A stretch of DNA of 64,000 nucleotides from JAJCYX01 sp965243825. GTDB lineage: Bacteria; Chloroflexota; Dehalococcoidia; Lucifugimonadales; Lucifugimonadaceae. Each line of letters opens with the position of its first letter. The first letter of the stretch is position 1. Both the position numbers and the translations under genes were made by a program. Under the pieces are notes generated by a model. The model made no database searches, was not told the origin of the DNA, and was given only the letters and a program-made list of their open reading frames with translations. Shown here piece by piece: positions 51,419-59,440 of this stretch. The stretch lies in the NCBI GenBank assembly GCA_965243825.1, contig CBDEVT010000001.1:62001-126000 (forward strand), read 5' to 3'.

Positions 51419-52582
51419 ATGAAGATCACTAACGTCCAGACCTTCCGCACCTCCACACCTGTACACAAGACCGCCGGGACCAACTGGCTTTTCGTCCGCA
51501 TCGACACCGACGAGGGGATCTCAGGCTGGGGTGAGGGCAGCCTTCAGTACAAGGACTTCGCGCTCGAAGCGGAGATCAACGACTTCGGCCGTTACCTGAT
51601 GGGCAAAGACCCGCGGCACATCGAACACCACTGGACTTCGCTATACCGTCGGGTCACATGGGCAGGCGGTGCCGTCACCATGTCTGCCATTGCGGCCATC
51701 GATCTCGCGCTCTGGGACATCAGGGCCAAGGCGATGGGTGTGCCAGTATACGAACTCGCGGGTGGGCCAACGCGTGACTCAATCCGTACCTATGCCAATG
51801 GCTGGTTCGAGAACACGACCGATCCGAAGACCGGTAGGCGCTCTCCAGAGCTACACGCTGAAGCCGTGTCGAAGCTGAAAGCGGAAGGCTGGACAGCGCT
51901 CAAGTTCTACCCGTTCGGTGGCCCGCAGGTCGTCACCCAGCAGCGCATGTCTGAAGGTGTGGAGCTTGTTCGCGCTGTCCGAGACGCAGTCGGCCCGGAG
52001 ATAGAGATCGCAATCGATGTGCGGGCTCGTCTCGATCCCTGGAGTGCCGGCCGAGTAGCCCAGAGACTCGAAGAGTTCGATATCGCCTGGCTTGAGGAGC
52101 CGATCCTTTACGACAACGCCAAGGCGTTTGGTGCCTTTGCTCGTTCAGTAAACGTCCCCGTCTCAACCGGCGAGCAGCTGTACAGTCGGTGGGAGTTCGA
52201 GCCACTGCTGGAAGAGAACGCTGTGCGCATCCTACAGCCTGATATCTGTCACTGCGGCGGTTTCTCAGAGATCCGCAAGATCGCCCACGCAGCGGAGACG
52301 CACTTCGTGTCGATCGCGCCACACAACTCCAACGGCCCAATCTCCACGCTTGCCAGCATCCACTTCGACATGTCGGTGCCTAACGCCTTCATGCAGGAGA
52401 TCTTTGTCAGCTTCTTCGACCGTTACAACCAGATCTTGACCAACCCGTTGGTGATCGAGAACGGCGAGACGAAACCACCCGCAGGTCCGGGTTGGGGCTC
52501 GGATATCGACGTCGAGGCACTGAAGGAGTTCCCGCCCGGCGACTTCCTGCAGGTGGAATCTGAACCGTACCTGTTGTTCTGA
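51419..52582 (+). CDS. Enolase-superfamily protein, mandelate racemase/muconate lactonizing group
   Basis: A 387-residue barrel enzyme with metal ligands D200, E226 or E227 and E252, QPD with D275, and the general base His302 in APH. The second barrel strand reads AIDVRARLD, so the position that is His190 in the paralogue at 4027 is Arg202, and K162 appears in LKFYP. The active-site chemistry and substrate therefore probably differ from galactonate dehydratase. It starts after the nrdJ terminator and is 8 bp from a GNAT gene, a likely two-gene unit. Confidence 0.85.
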   Translation: MKITNVQTFRTSTPVHKTAGTNWLFVRIDTDEGISGWGEGSLQYKDFALEAEINDFGRYLMGKDPRHIEHHWTSLYRRVTWAGGAVTMSAIAAIDLALWDIRAKAMGVPVYELAGGPTRDSIRTYANGWFENTTDPKTGRRSPELHAEAVSKLKAEGWTALKFYPFGGPQVVTQQRMSEGVELVRAVRDAVGPEIEIAIDVRARLDPWSAGRVAQRLEEFDIAWLEEPILYDNAKAFGAFARSVNVPVSTGEQLYSRWEFEPLLEENAVRILQPDICHCGGFSEIRKIAHAAETHFVSIAPHNSNGPISTLASIHFDMSVPNAFMQEIFVSFFDRYNQILTNPLVIENGETKPPAGPGWGSDIDVEALKEFPPGDFLQVESEPYLLF

Positions 52583-52590
52583 GGCACCCG

Positions 52591-53151
52591 GTGGACGAAC
52601 CTGCCAGGCTAACTTTCAGGGAGGTGACGTCAGAGACGTGGCCGGACTTCGAGAGACTTTTTGAGAGTCGAGGCGCGCCTAAGTATTGCTGGTGCATGGT
52701 CTGGCGAGATTCGCCCGCAGGCGAAGACAAATCGAGCAGACCGAACAAGAAACGCTCCATAGAGAAGATCATCGAGTCCGGCACACCAGTAGGGATTATC
52801 GGATACATCGAGGGTGAGCCCACAGCCTGGTGCTCAATCGCGCCAAGGCCTACTTACCGATCGGGCATTGGTGGAATCGAAAGGCCGGAACAACCGCCAG
52901 AATCGGTGTGGTCCATCGCCTGCTTCTTCGTGCCTCGTCGATTGCGTGGACAGGGCATGGGCGAGCAGCTGCTTCGCGCGGCAATCGATTATGACGGGGC
53001 CAAAGGAGCAACCTCTGTCGAGGCGTACCCGGTCGATCCCGATTCACCAAGTTACCTGTTCATGGGTTTCGTTCCAATGTTCGAGCGAGCAGGCTTCAAG
53101 AAGGTCGGAACAGCAGGAACACGAAGACATGTGATGCGACTCGATCTCTAG
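52591..53151 (+). CDS. GNAT family N-acetyltransferase
   Basis: A 186-residue acetyltransferase, starting 8 bp after the enolase-superfamily gene. The acetyl-CoA site is VPRRLRGQGMGEQLLRAAIDYDGAKGATSVEAYPVDP, containing Arg-Gly-x-Gly-Met-Gly. The terminal FERAGFKKVGTAGTRRHVMRL is the expected end. The N-terminal half contains FERLFESRGAPKYCWCMVWRDSP, matching a group of small GNATs often named so only by fold. The substrate is unknown. Confidence 0.85.
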   Translation: MDEPARLTFREVTSETWPDFERLFESRGAPKYCWCMVWRDSPAGEDKSSRPNKKRSIEKIIESGTPVGIIGYIEGEPTAWCSIAPRPTYRSGIGGIERPEQPPESVWSIACFFVPRRLRGQGMGEQLLRAAIDYDGAKGATSVEAYPVDPDSPSYLFMGFVPMFERAGFKKVGTAGTRRHVMRLDL

Positions 53152-53184
53152 AAGCGAGCCTCCGTTCAATACGTCGCAAATAGA

Positions 53185-53215
53185 AAGAGGCCGGGCGCAT
53201 GGAGCCCGGCCTCTT
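53185..53215. terminator. Bidirectional terminator hairpin
   Basis: AAGAGGCCGGGC / GCCCGGCCTCTT, 12 bp each (53185-53196, 53204-53215), with a 7-nt loop, between convergent genes. Confidence 0.85.
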
Positions 53216-53240
53216 ACTTAGGAGGATCTTACGATCTAAG

Positions 53241-54302
53241 CTACGCAGCCTTCTTGGCTGATCGGCGGCTGGAGGAGCGCTTTGCGGGCGACTTCTTGGC
53301 CACTGCCTTCTTAACTGCGGGCTTAGGTGCTGCCTTCTTAGCGGCAGGCTTGCGGCTCACTGCCTTCTTGGCGGCGGGCTTGGCAGCTTTCTTAGCAGCA
53401 GGCTTGCGGCTCACTGCCTTCTTGGCGGCGGGCTTGGCAGCTTTCTTAGCAGCAGGCTTGCGGCTCACTGCCTTTTTAGCGGCAGGCTTGGCAGCTTTCT
53501 TCGCAACAGGCTTCTTGGCTACTGCCTTCTTGGCGGTAGATGCCTTTTTCATGGGAGCGGCCTTCTTAGCCGCCGGCTTCTTCGCTGCTGCCATCTCTGC
53601 CCCCTGCTGACTGGACTCCCATGAGCCCAGGTCGCCAATAGAACTGATGTTGTCGTTGGTCCTGGCCATCTCTTCTTCAGCCTGCTCGGAAGCAAGACCG
53701 TGTGAGAAGGCACGAACTCGGGCGGTCTCTGTCAGGATGCGCTGCGTCTCAAGCTCGTCCTCTGCGGATGAGCGAGCAACCTCGATCTCTGACAGCATCT
53801 TGCGGATGTCTTCCGCAGTCTCACGACGCATGCGTGTAGCAAGCTCTTCTGCACCGGATCGGGTCTGAGCCATCAGGGCCTCAGCCGCGGACCGTGCGTT
53901 GGCCTGGACCTCTTCTGCGTACTTCTCGGCCTCTTCACGAGCTTCCTGCGCCTTGCGCAGCTCGGATTGGGCCTGGTCGATCATGCGAGCACTGCGCGAA
54001 GTAGAGTCGGCTTTCACGCGCTGCGCTTCGGCAAGCGTGTCTTCCGACTGCTGCAGTTTCATCCTGGCCTGTGCCTGGAGCTCGCTGCAAAGCTGTTTCG
54101 TGGCAGTTATCGCCTCGTGCTCTGCCTGGGCTCGAGCGGCTTCAGCCTCTGAGCGGCGCTTCCTCGCAACCACTCGCTCGTCCCGAGAGAGCTCTCTCAG
54201 CAGCAGAGCCTGTCGCCAGGCAGCCTCGGCAGAGGCGTTGTCTGACGGAAACGGAGTAAACTCGTTCAGGATGCTGGCCTTAGATCGTCTTTGCTGGGCC
54301 AT
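53241..54302 (-). CDS. Coiled-coil (DivIVA-like) protein with a histone H1-like Lys/Ala tail
   Basis: About 353 residues from the ATG at 54302, chosen because GGGAGA lies upstream. Residues about 22-215 are one long charged coiled coil rich in Glu/Ala/Arg (for example SRSARMIDQAQSELRKAQEA). Residues about 238-353 are a Lys/Ala/Pro tail with repeats of an 18-residue unit (AAKKAVSRKP motif), as in histone H1-like and bacterial HU-tail proteins. A linker with Ser/Asp-rich NDNISSIGDLGSWES separates them. The architecture suggests DNA bound by the tail and a self-assembling or pole-binding coiled coil. It is not assigned to a named family. Confidence 0.75.
   Translation of the reverse strand: MAQQRRSKASILNEFTPFPSDNASAEAAWRQALLLRELSRDERVVARKRRSEAEAARAQAEHEAITATKQLCSELQAQARMKLQQSEDTLAEAQRVKADSTSRSARMIDQAQSELRKAQEAREEAEKYAEEVQANARSAAEALMAQTRSGAEELATRMRRETAEDIRKMLSEIEVARSSAEDELETQRILTETARVRAFSHGLASEQAEEEMARTNDNISSIGDLGSWESSQQGAEMAAAKKPAAKKAAPMKKASTAKKAVAKKPVAKKAAKPAAKKAVSRKPAAKKAAKPAAKKAVSRKPAAKKAAKPAAKKAVSRKPAAKKAAPKPAVKKAVAKKSPAKRSSSRRSAKKAA
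53350..53511. repeat. Three 54-bp direct repeats encoding the Lys/Ala tail
   Basis: TTGCGGCTCAC recurs at 53350, 53404 and 53458, exactly 54 bp apart. The first two units are nearly identical and the third differs by a few substitutions, which is in keeping with recent tandem expansion inside the gene. Confidence 0.85.
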
Positions 54303-54507
54303 ATCTTTCGGTCTCCCTGTGTACCGGTCCCGGCATTCGGGCACTCGCCCGATGCGGCTCACTGAGTTGCCAGCGATCCCGAATATTGGGGCCGGCTTTT
54401 CCTCACATCATTCGTAACGGTATGCCGCACGCCCTCCGAACTCCAACGCAGTTCTTACAAGTAGCAATGAGTGCAAACACCCACCAGCACTTGAGAGCCT
54501 CTGGCAT

Positions 54508-55308
54508 ATGACCCCTTGCAACGGCCCGATGCGATCAGCAGAACGCTTGAGTACCGGCAAATTGATCGGACATGAAGTTCAGTCAGTGGCATCGACCCGC
54601 TCAACTATGGACGATGTCGCACAGTTGGCTGCATCAGGCGCACCTGAAGGGCTGGTACTTTCGGCCGACGAACAGACCGCAGGCAGAGGAAGGCACCAGA
54701 GAAAATGGCAATCCTCACCCGGCGAAGACCTGCTGTTTTCGGTATTGTTCCGGCCCCGTCCCGCAATCGCAGGGGAGATCAACATGCTGCTTGCTTTGGC
54801 GATAGCCGAGATCGTCCAGGAACGGTGTGGTCAATCGACGACAATCAAGTGGCCGAATGATGTTCGGCTCAACGGGACTAAGATCGCAGGGATCTTACTC
54901 GAGTCGTCCCAAGGCGATGCTCTCGCCGTGATCGCTGGAATCGGCCTGAACGTTAATTCGCACATGCAGAATCGGGACCTCGACGGTGTCGCCGCAGTCA
55001 GCATGCGGGACATTGTGGGCACTGAGTTCGATCGAACTGAACTGCTGGAAGATCTTCTAGGCCGGATTGATGGTTACTACAAAGACGTAAAGTCCGGAGG
55101 CACCGTTGTACCGGCCTGGAGAGACAGGCTGGAGACGCTCGGTCAACTCGTTGAGGTGAGATTTACATCCGCCAGCCAACGTGCCACACCGCTATTTGGA
55201 CTAGCTGAAGATGTGGACGAGTCTGGACGGTTGATAGTCCGTGACGAAAATGGTCGTGCATGGCCGGTTTCAGCCGGCGAAGTAACCCTTCGCCCTACGA
55301 ACGGTTGA
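54508..55308 (+). CDS. birA: Biotin-[acetyl-CoA-carboxylase] ligase, catalytic domain only
   Basis: A 266-residue enzyme that attaches biotin to the carboxylase carrier protein. The biotin/AMP loop is GRGRHQRKW (59-67), TIKWPNDVRLNGTKIAGILLE is the catalytic motif, and VIAGIGLNVN follows. The C-terminal SH3-like cap is visible near 215-266. It lacks the N-terminal helix-turn-helix of the E. coli repressor, so it is a monofunctional ligase. Another ATG at 54529 could be used. It is 9 bp upstream of the DUF167 gene. Confidence 0.92.
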   Translation: MTPCNGPMRSAERLSTGKLIGHEVQSVASTRSTMDDVAQLAASGAPEGLVLSADEQTAGRGRHQRKWQSSPGEDLLFSVLFRPRPAIAGEINMLLALAIAEIVQERCGQSTTIKWPNDVRLNGTKIAGILLESSQGDALAVIAGIGLNVNSHMQNRDLDGVAAVSMRDIVGTEFDRTELLEDLLGRIDGYYKDVKSGGTVVPAWRDRLETLGQLVEVRFTSASQRATPLFGLAEDVDESGRLIVRDENGRAWPVSAGEVTLRPTNG

Positions 55309-55317
55309 TTTCAGGAC

Positions 55318-55593
55318 TTGGCAATTCTCCACATACGCGTTCAACCGAGAGCGTCTCGCAACGAGATCGGTGAACTGTCTGCTGAAGATGTCCTGAAGGT
55401 GCGCGTCACAGCTCCGCCCACGGATGGCAAAGCCAACGCAGCAGTTATCAAGTTAATCGCAAAGAGACTGGGTGTTGCGCCATCAGGCATTCAGATCATC
55501 CGCGGTGCGACATCCCGCAGCAAGACCCTTGAGGTGCCTGATCTTTCGACTAAGGAAATCAGACAGAGGCTCTCAGAAGATTTGAAAGCGTAA
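55318..55593 (+). CDS. DUF167 (YggU) family protein
   Basis: A 91-residue protein from a TTG start. LHIRVQPRASRNEIGEL opens the fold and LKVRVTAPPTDGKANAAVIKLIAKRLGVAPSGIQII carries the family signature Ala-Pro-Pro-x-Asp-Gly-Lys-Ala-Asn. The biochemical role of the family is not established. The gene is 9 bp downstream of birA. Its last 35 bp overlap the convergent yggT gene, a tail-to-tail overlap unusual in length, but both frames match conserved families. Confidence 0.88.
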   Translation: MAILHIRVQPRASRNEIGELSAEDVLKVRVTAPPTDGKANAAVIKLIAKRLGVAPSGIQIIRGATSRSKTLEVPDLSTKEIRQRLSEDLKA

Positions 55594-55819
55594 ACAGTCC
55601 AATCACTGTGATCATCACGCTCAAGTCGAGCATCCCCACAGGTGGAATGATTCGTCGGATTGGTTCCATGATCGGATCTGTCACGTCATAGAGAAGTTGA
55701 ACGATCTGGTGCCGTCGAAGGTCCGGGAACCACGAAACGAGAGCGCGTGCCACCAGCAGGAACGCCAGGGCATCCAGCATCAGGGCAATGACGCCAACAA
55801 TGGTCGCAGCGTCCATCAC
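55559..55819 (-). CDS. YggT family membrane protein
   Basis: An 86-residue protein with two membrane helices (about 6-26 and 65-83) around the family core SWFPDLRRHQIVQLLYDVTDPIMEPIRRIIPPVGMLDLSVM. The pattern of Trp-Phe-Pro, Thr-Asp-Pro-(x)-Pro-Ile-Arg and Pro-Pro matches YggT/Ycf19-like proteins, thought to help membrane organisation or division in some bacteria. It starts 4 bp inside the proC gene end and is translated in the same operon after proC. Confidence 0.9.
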   Translation of the reverse strand: MMDAATIVGVIALMLDALAFLLVARALVSWFPDLRRHQIVQLLYDVTDPIMEPIRRIIPPVGMLDLSVMITVIGLFTLSNLLRASV

Positions 55820-56616
55820 TTACCTTCCGAGAGTTCTTCGCCGCGCAGGAATGCCGCTTCCACCGCGTTGATGACCGTCGCTCTGAAGTTGCCTTCTTCA
55901 AGCGCATGAAGTCCAGCAGCAGTGGTACCACCGGGAGAAGTAACCATGTTTCGTAGCTCTGCTGGGTGCTTGCCGGTCTCCTTGGCCAGTGCTGCACTGC
56001 CGAACACTGTCTGTCTGGCCAGGTGCCGTGCCACGTGCACAGGGAGTCCAAGCTTCACGCCGGCGTCAGCGAGCGATTCGATAAACATGAAAACGTAACC
56101 TGGCCCGCTGGCGCTGAGTGCGGTCGCTATGTCCACGTAGCGTTCATCACTGAATTTCAGCTCATCACCAAGCGACTTAAGCATCTTTCCTGTGAATTCG
56201 ATTACGTCAGAAGGCACGTCATCGGTTGCAGTCCAAGCCGAAATGCCCTGTCGCACCTGCATTGGTGTGTTCGGCATAACGCGTATCAGCCTGCGATGAT
56301 TCAGCTTAAGACCGATCGAGTGCATCTTGGTGCCAGCCATAATTGAGAGCACGGTCTGCTCCGGCTTCAAGGCATCTGCGAGTGACTCAGCTACGCTGTC
56401 GAATTGCTGCGGCTTCACGGCCAGAACGACCATGTCTGCGCCGTCGATAGCCTCAACGTTGTCGTCAGCAACTGTCAGGCCATCGTGCTTGGCCAGTGCC
56501 TCCCGTCGAACTGCAACAGGTTCACCGACCGAGACGGTGGCGTCCAGGTCTGAATCGAGTATTCCGGTAATGATGGCTTCCGCCATCACACCACCACCTA
56601 TGAATCCCAGCTTCAT
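55816..56616 (-). CDS. proC: Pyrroline-5-carboxylate reductase
   Basis: A 266-residue proline biosynthesis enzyme from the ATG at 56616; the frame is open further upstream but MKLGFIGGGVMAEAII is the correct N-terminus. GFIGGGVMAEA is the NADPH loop, DMVVLAVKPQQ and MPNTPMQVRQG are conserved blocks, and ALSASGPGYVFMFIESLADAGVKLGLP is the substrate/dimer region. The terminal TSPGGTTAAGLHALEEGNFR is highly typical. YggT follows it directly, a pairing seen in many bacteria. Confidence 0.95.
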   Translation of the reverse strand: MKLGFIGGGVMAEAIITGILDSDLDATVSVGEPVAVRREALAKHDGLTVADDNVEAIDGADMVVLAVKPQQFDSVAESLADALKPEQTVLSIMAGTKMHSIGLKLNHRRLIRVMPNTPMQVRQGISAWTATDDVPSDVIEFTGKMLKSLGDELKFSDERYVDIATALSASGPGYVFMFIESLADAGVKLGLPVHVARHLARQTVFGSAALAKETGKHPAELRNMVTSPGGTTAAGLHALEEGNFRATVINAVEAAFLRGEELSEGK

Positions 56617-56781
56617 TGTTTTTTCTGCGTCATCTGCACATTCAAGTGCATGTTCTGTTTTATCCAGCCCGCAACGGGTGGATTGCATTTACGTAAAAAC
56701 ATTCAACTCTACTCTTGCTGTTCAGGCCAAGTGTAGAAAACCGACGTATTCGGCAAGACTGCGAAACGTTTCAGGGTGAGA

Positions 56782-57786
56782 TTATGCGATGCCCTTGCGC
56801 GCCGCCAGAGCAGAACCAAGCTTCATCGCCTCGACCATGCTCGTGGCTTCAGCCTTGTTTTGACCGGCGATATCGAATGCCGTGCCGTGGTCTACCGAGG
56901 TACGTATAAAAGGAATGCCGAGGTTGACGCTGATGCTCTCCTCGAATCCGTGGACTTTGATCGCTATATGCCCCTGGTCGTGGTACATGACCACAACAAC
57001 ATCAAAACGGTCAGCAAGTGCCTGGTTGAAAACTGAGTCCGCCGGATGGGGGCCAGTTGCATTGATTCCCTCAGCTACTGCTGCATCGATCGCAGGCTTG
57101 ATCTCCTTTGCTTCGGTATCTCCAATCAGGCCATTGTCACTGGCATGGGGATTGAGCGCGGCCACCGCTATTCTCGGGCTCTTGAATCCCCAGCTGGTGA
57201 ATGCCTCATGCGTAATACGCGTGGCTGTGAGGATGTTCTCGGTGGTGACGAACTTGCAAGCCTCGATCAGCGGCTTGTGCGTCGAAAGGTGCATGCAGCG
57301 CAGTTTGCCACTGACAAGCATCGTGTAAACGGTCTGGGCGTTGGTAAGTCGCTTGAAAACCTCCTGGTGACCCAGGTCCGGGCTGCCTGAAATCTGCCAT
57401 GCCTCTTTGTTGACTGGCGCAGTGACCATGGCAGCGATTTCGCCAGTGAGGCACATCTTCGCTGCGGTCTCGACCCAGTGGTGTGACGCCGAGCCGGACT
57501 CAGCAGATAGTTCACCTACTGGGAACTGCACGTCCTCGAAACCGCCGGTAGAGAGTACCTCGATGACACCTGGCTTGCCGGCAGCGCTGGAGGGATCTTC
57601 TATCGCCACAACGCGATCGTTCGCGCCGACAACTCCCAGGGCCCGTTCCATGTCTTTGACGGTGCCAAGAATAAAGGGGCGCATCCCGTCATATAGTGTT
57701 CTTTGCTGAAGGGCCGCTGCAACGACCTCCGGGCCAATTCCAGAAGGGTCGCCCATCGTTATTCCAATAAGTGGCCTGTCGGTCAA
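56782..57786 (-). CDS. pdxA: 4-hydroxythreonine-4-phosphate dehydrogenase family (PdxA)
   Basis: About 334 residues from a TTG at 57786, chosen because CTGGAG precedes it by six bases and because LTDRPLIGITMGDPSGIGPEV is the normal family N-terminus; the frame extends to 57903 without homology. Metal ligands are His164-like in LGHQEVFKRL, then NPHASDNGLIGDTE and the YHDQGHIAIK loop. It either feeds pyridoxal phosphate synthesis or acts in threonate catabolism, as related PdxA2 enzymes do. No pdxJ or threonate kinase adjoins it. Confidence 0.88.
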   Translation of the reverse strand: MTDRPLIGITMGDPSGIGPEVVAAALQQRTLYDGMRPFILGTVKDMERALGVVGANDRVVAIEDPSSAAGKPGVIEVLSTGGFEDVQFPVGELSAESGSASHHWVETAAKMCLTGEIAAMVTAPVNKEAWQISGSPDLGHQEVFKRLTNAQTVYTMLVSGKLRCMHLSTHKPLIEACKFVTTENILTATRITHEAFTSWGFKSPRIAVAALNPHASDNGLIGDTEAKEIKPAIDAAVAEGINATGPHPADSVFNQALADRFDVVVVMYHDQGHIAIKVHGFEESISVNLGIPFIRTSVDHGTAFDIAGQNKAEATSMVEAMKLGSALAARKGIA

Positions 57787-57952
57787 TTCGCACTCCAGTC
57801 GTTCCACCAGGCTGCAATCAGTAAATTCGTGCGAACCAGTATCGCACCTTCTGTTGAGTGAGATCGAAGCTTGCGGAGAATGGAACAATGCAGGCTGATT
57901 CACCGTCTTAGTAAATGCAGGACCGCAACCGGCAGATCAACCAAGGACAGAG

Positions 57953-59353
57953 ATGGTTTTTATGAGGCCCCTTAGCCGCTCCAGATTCGTAATCATCGCA
58001 GCGCTCGCTTTGGCTGCGGTCGCAGTCGCATGCGGTTCGGACAATTCAGCGTCTGAGCCAACCGCAACACCTACATCGGGTCCTGCAACCCAGACTCCCA
58101 CGCCTACCCCTGCACCCGGAAGCACCGAAACACCGACCTCGACCAGCGTTGTACCGACCGAGACACCTGGCCATTCTGAGATTCAGTCGGCTCTGGGTTC
58201 AGCTCGGCAAAAGTGGCTAAGCAACAGGCCGCCTTCATACACTTTTGACCTGGCCTGGAGCTGTTTCTGCCCTAACTCAGGCGTCTCCACTCGAATAGAG
58301 GTGAGCGGTTCGGAGATCGTAAGCACAACAGATCCTGTAACAGGTGCTCCTCGCGATGATTCGAGCTTCTTGCCACATCTGACCGTCGATGGTCTGTTTG
58401 ACTGGATCCAGCAAGGACTCGATACAGATGCCGGCAACGTGCTCTCGGCTGAATTCGAAAGGGATCTCGGCTACCCGATTAGCGCGTCAGTCGACTGGAT
58501 TGTCGGTGCAATTGATGATGAGTCGGGATTCCAGGTGACTAACTTCCGTATCGGCACCGGACAGGTTGACGTGGATCAACTGAAACGGCGTCTCGCTGAC
58601 GCCACCGACCTATGGATCGACTCTGGCTACGACAACTATGAGTTCGTGTTAAGTCGTCAGTGCTTCTGCCCACCAGGCATCACAGCGCCAATCAGAATCG
58701 AGGTCCGCGGTGGCCAGGTATTTAGCGCGACAAGCGTTGAGACCGGACAGCCTGTCGATGACAGCAATGTAACCATTATGACTATCCCAGAGTTGTTCAA
58801 CTGGATATCGGAGAAGCTGAACCGCGATCCCGAGTTTGCCGAGCTCGAGTTCGACACCGACAACGGCCATCCAACAAAGGTCAGTATCAACCCGATCATC
58901 AACCTGTTCGATGATGAGGAAGCATTCTTTGTCGAAGATCTTGAGCCGATCGACGTTCACGCGGAACTTCAGATTCAGCTAGATGATGCGCGAGAGTTGT
59001 GGGGAACCACCGCCTTCTCTAAAGGAGTCAATCATTCCTACACATTCAACTGGCAGTGCTTCTGCGTCCAGGAGTATGTCGAAACCATGCGCATCTTCGT
59101 CGTTGACGGAAAGGTGGATCGAGTTATCCGGGTTGAATCAGGTCAACCCGTGTCTGAGCAGTTCAGAGACAGCTTCGAAACTGTCGAAGGTCTATTTAAT
59201 CGGCTGCAAGATGCGATTGACCGTCGCGCCAACTCAATCAGAGCGGAATTTGACGAAGGCACCGGACTACCAACCGAAGTATTCATCGACTACGAAGCGA
59301 TACTCGCTGACGAAGAACTTGGTTGGAACGCTAGCCCTCCCCGCTTCACCTGA
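57953..59353 (+). CDS. Lipoprotein with three DUF6174-type repeats
   Basis: A 466-residue protein. The signal peptide ends LALAAVAVACGS (lipobox Cys about 27), followed by a Thr/Pro-rich spacer to about residue 72. Three repeats of roughly 130 residues follow, each opening with a Tyr-x-Phe then Cys-Phe-Cys motif: AWSCFCPNSG, SRQCFCPPGI and NWQCFCVQEY. Each repeat continues with RIEV-like strands, a VxSGQPV-type turn and a LFxWI helix. The repeated Cys pairs suggest disulfides outside the membrane. The function of DUF6174 is unknown, and three copies in one chain is unusual. Confidence 0.8.
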   Translation: MVFMRPLSRSRFVIIAALALAAVAVACGSDNSASEPTATPTSGPATQTPTPTPAPGSTETPTSTSVVPTETPGHSEIQSALGSARQKWLSNRPPSYTFDLAWSCFCPNSGVSTRIEVSGSEIVSTTDPVTGAPRDDSSFLPHLTVDGLFDWIQQGLDTDAGNVLSAEFERDLGYPISASVDWIVGAIDDESGFQVTNFRIGTGQVDVDQLKRRLADATDLWIDSGYDNYEFVLSRQCFCPPGITAPIRIEVRGGQVFSATSVETGQPVDDSNVTIMTIPELFNWISEKLNRDPEFAELEFDTDNGHPTKVSINPIINLFDDEEAFFVEDLEPIDVHAELQIQLDDARELWGTTAFSKGVNHSYTFNWQCFCVQEYVETMRIFVVDGKVDRVIRVESGQPVSEQFRDSFETVEGLFNRLQDAIDRRANSIRAEFDEGTGLPTEVFIDYEAILADEELGWNASPPRFT

Positions 59354-59440
59354 TAGCCGTCTGTCAGCTGCAAATCGCAAGTTCATGGCGAGTGTCAGAC
59401 GAAGTCAGTCCTTCTCCGTGAGCGACTGTAGAATCGGCGG

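Noticed and set aside
53254..53610. Plus-strand frame with Ala/Leu/Phe repeats
   Set aside because: It is the reverse reading of the Lys/Ala repeat tail of the coiled-coil protein, not a membrane protein.
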